The notes beneath the pieces were generated by a model, which made no database searches, was not told where the DNA came from, and saw only the letters and a list, made by a program, of their open reading frames with translations. DNA of 64,000 nt from Anniella stebbinsi (taxonomy: Eukaryota; Chordata; Lepidosauria; Squamata; Anniellidae): assembly GCA_029215795.1 (NCBI GenBank), contig JARDYH010000002.1, positions 17,477,001-17,541,000 on the forward strand, written 5' to 3'. This document shows, in pieces, positions 63,081 through 64,000 of this stretch (the stretch's first letter is position 1; each line of letters begins with the position of its first letter). Position numbers and translations under genes: made by a program.

Positions 63081-64000
63081 AGGCTTCAAATAAATTAGGG
63101 GAGGGGAGGAACTTCCAGTTACCTTCCATTCAAGTAGAAGAATGGTGATAAATGTTGATCTCATTTATGCAGCGTTGTAAAGTCATCCTGTTGCACATTG
63201 CATTGTTTCCCACTTCTGTATCAGCAGATACAGAAGCACCTAACAACACGATGACTTCACAATATGGAGTCAACGATCCTAAACTTTACGCTGGAGATCG
63301 GAGGAGCTTGACACAGGGATGCTGTTTTCAACAGCATCGCCAACATCATCGATAACACATATTTTCAGCCTGAGCTTTCAGAAGGAAGAGCAGAGTCCAA
63401 GTGTAGCAAATAAGTAATTAATTTTTAAAAAACAAACAGGTTGTTTAGTTTTCTCTTGATGATGAGCAAATGGAAACCATAATGGCATTTTTACTAGCCT
63501 TATTCACTTTAGAGGGAATTTTAATATTCACAATTGACCTTATGGTACCCCAAACAGAATATTAAGGAGTTCTATGTCTGCAAAGGGGAGACAAAAGAAT
63601 GTTGCTTCAAGATGCCAAGAGATGATACTGGAAGTGCTCACTCCGAAACGTCAAGCACTTTACCGCTATGACATTTAAGATTGACTTGAGAGTTCTATGT
63701 TAATTATAGAAGGAATCAGCGGCAGCATTTCTTTGAAAGCTCTTTCCTATCCCCTGAAATGTAAAATATATTATACTTCCACAGTTTAATTTACTTTTAA
63801 AGATTTGTATAAGCTGCATAACCATCAGGTAGCAATCCCAAATGAAAATGCATTTTATGTGCGATCTAGCAGAATTTGACATCTAAGCATCTGTGACCAG
63901 AGTCTTGAGGGTTTATTACTCAGCAAAAATTTTCAAATTTTTTTGTATCTGAGACATGAAAATACATTCCTTAAAATAAAAACTCTAAAATTGTAATGAT
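63081..64000. other. ST8SIA3: Intron 2 DNA at the right edge, repeat-poor
   Basis: No repeat family recognised. 63370-64000 is A/T-rich, non-repetitive and free of open frames of interest. It could contain conserved non-coding sequence, but I cannot judge that without comparison. Confidence 0.4.

Larger units (their letters stand above)
55347..64000 (+). other. ST8SIA3: ST8SIA3 intron 2 (5' part, open at right edge)
   Basis: Begins with GTGAGAG after exon 2 and continues past the end of the window, so it is at least 8.65 kb. It holds a palindromic MITE, a SINE split by a hAT element, a CR1 3' end on the - strand, two family W copies and a GC-rich block. I searched for the sialylmotif-coding exon by reading the frames and did not find it. 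Confidence 0.85.

Noticed and set aside
63152..63355. Possible ST8SIA3 exon 3 near the right edge
   Set aside because: The peptide (for example NTMTSQYGVNDPKLYAG) shows no similarity to the sialyltransferase domain. No sialylmotif or phase-2 acceptor matching exon 2 was found.

Overview
This is vertebrate nuclear DNA, most likely from a squamate reptile (lizard or snake). The evidence is one gene with vertebrate-type introns, several decayed non-LTR retrotransposons (CR1, an L2-like family, R4/Dong, L1), tRNA-derived SINEs, and many short palindromic DNA transposons set in microsatellite-rich sequence. Nothing prokaryotic, organellar or recently viral is visible.

The only protein-coding gene I can support is on the + strand: the first two coding exons of ST8SIA3, an alpha-2,8-sialyltransferase. 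Exon 1 (49811-49989) carries the start codon, the Golgi signal anchor and the start of the stem. Exon 2 (55224-55346) carries more stem with one N-glycosylation sequon. They are separated by a 5.2 kb phase-2 intron with matching GT/AG sites. Intron 2 runs off the right edge, so the catalytic sialylmotifs lie downstream. The identification rests on remembered similarity to vertebrate ST8SIA3.

The left 49 kb is an intergenic desert built of repeats. The most distinctive component is a hAT-like, non-autonomous DNA transposon family (called GATC-hAT here). Its ends are TAGGGRTGTGCA, its flanks are arrays of the hexamer CCGATC, and its interior is made of palindromic modules. I find five copies (1191-1800, 27850-30873, 28519-30700, 36821-38016, 47642-48307), each with an exact 8-bp target-site duplication. 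One copy sits inside another copy, one inside a different hAT MITE, and one inside a CR1 LINE. The 28519-30700 copy also holds a roughly 150-bp tandem array. At least two further hAT-type families are present with exact 8-bp duplications (46303-46622 and 57078-57585, the latter splitting a SINE), plus weaker candidates.

Other landmarks: CR1 pieces at about 340-560, 19395-21120, 47060-48545 and 58945-59345; R4/Dong pieces at 23440-23990 and 31997-34640, flanked by (CAA)n or (TAA)n; an L1 ORF1 relic at 38539-39015; a jockey-type LINE relic at 41368-42780 with a mutated catalytic box; a candidate LTR at 16700-17182; and six copies of a GGAGGCTGGTGGCTC palindromic element, all inside ST8SIA3 introns. 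Family names in quotes (R, F2, G, W, P, V) are labels made up for this annotation. Boundaries of repeats without a target-site duplication are approximate.
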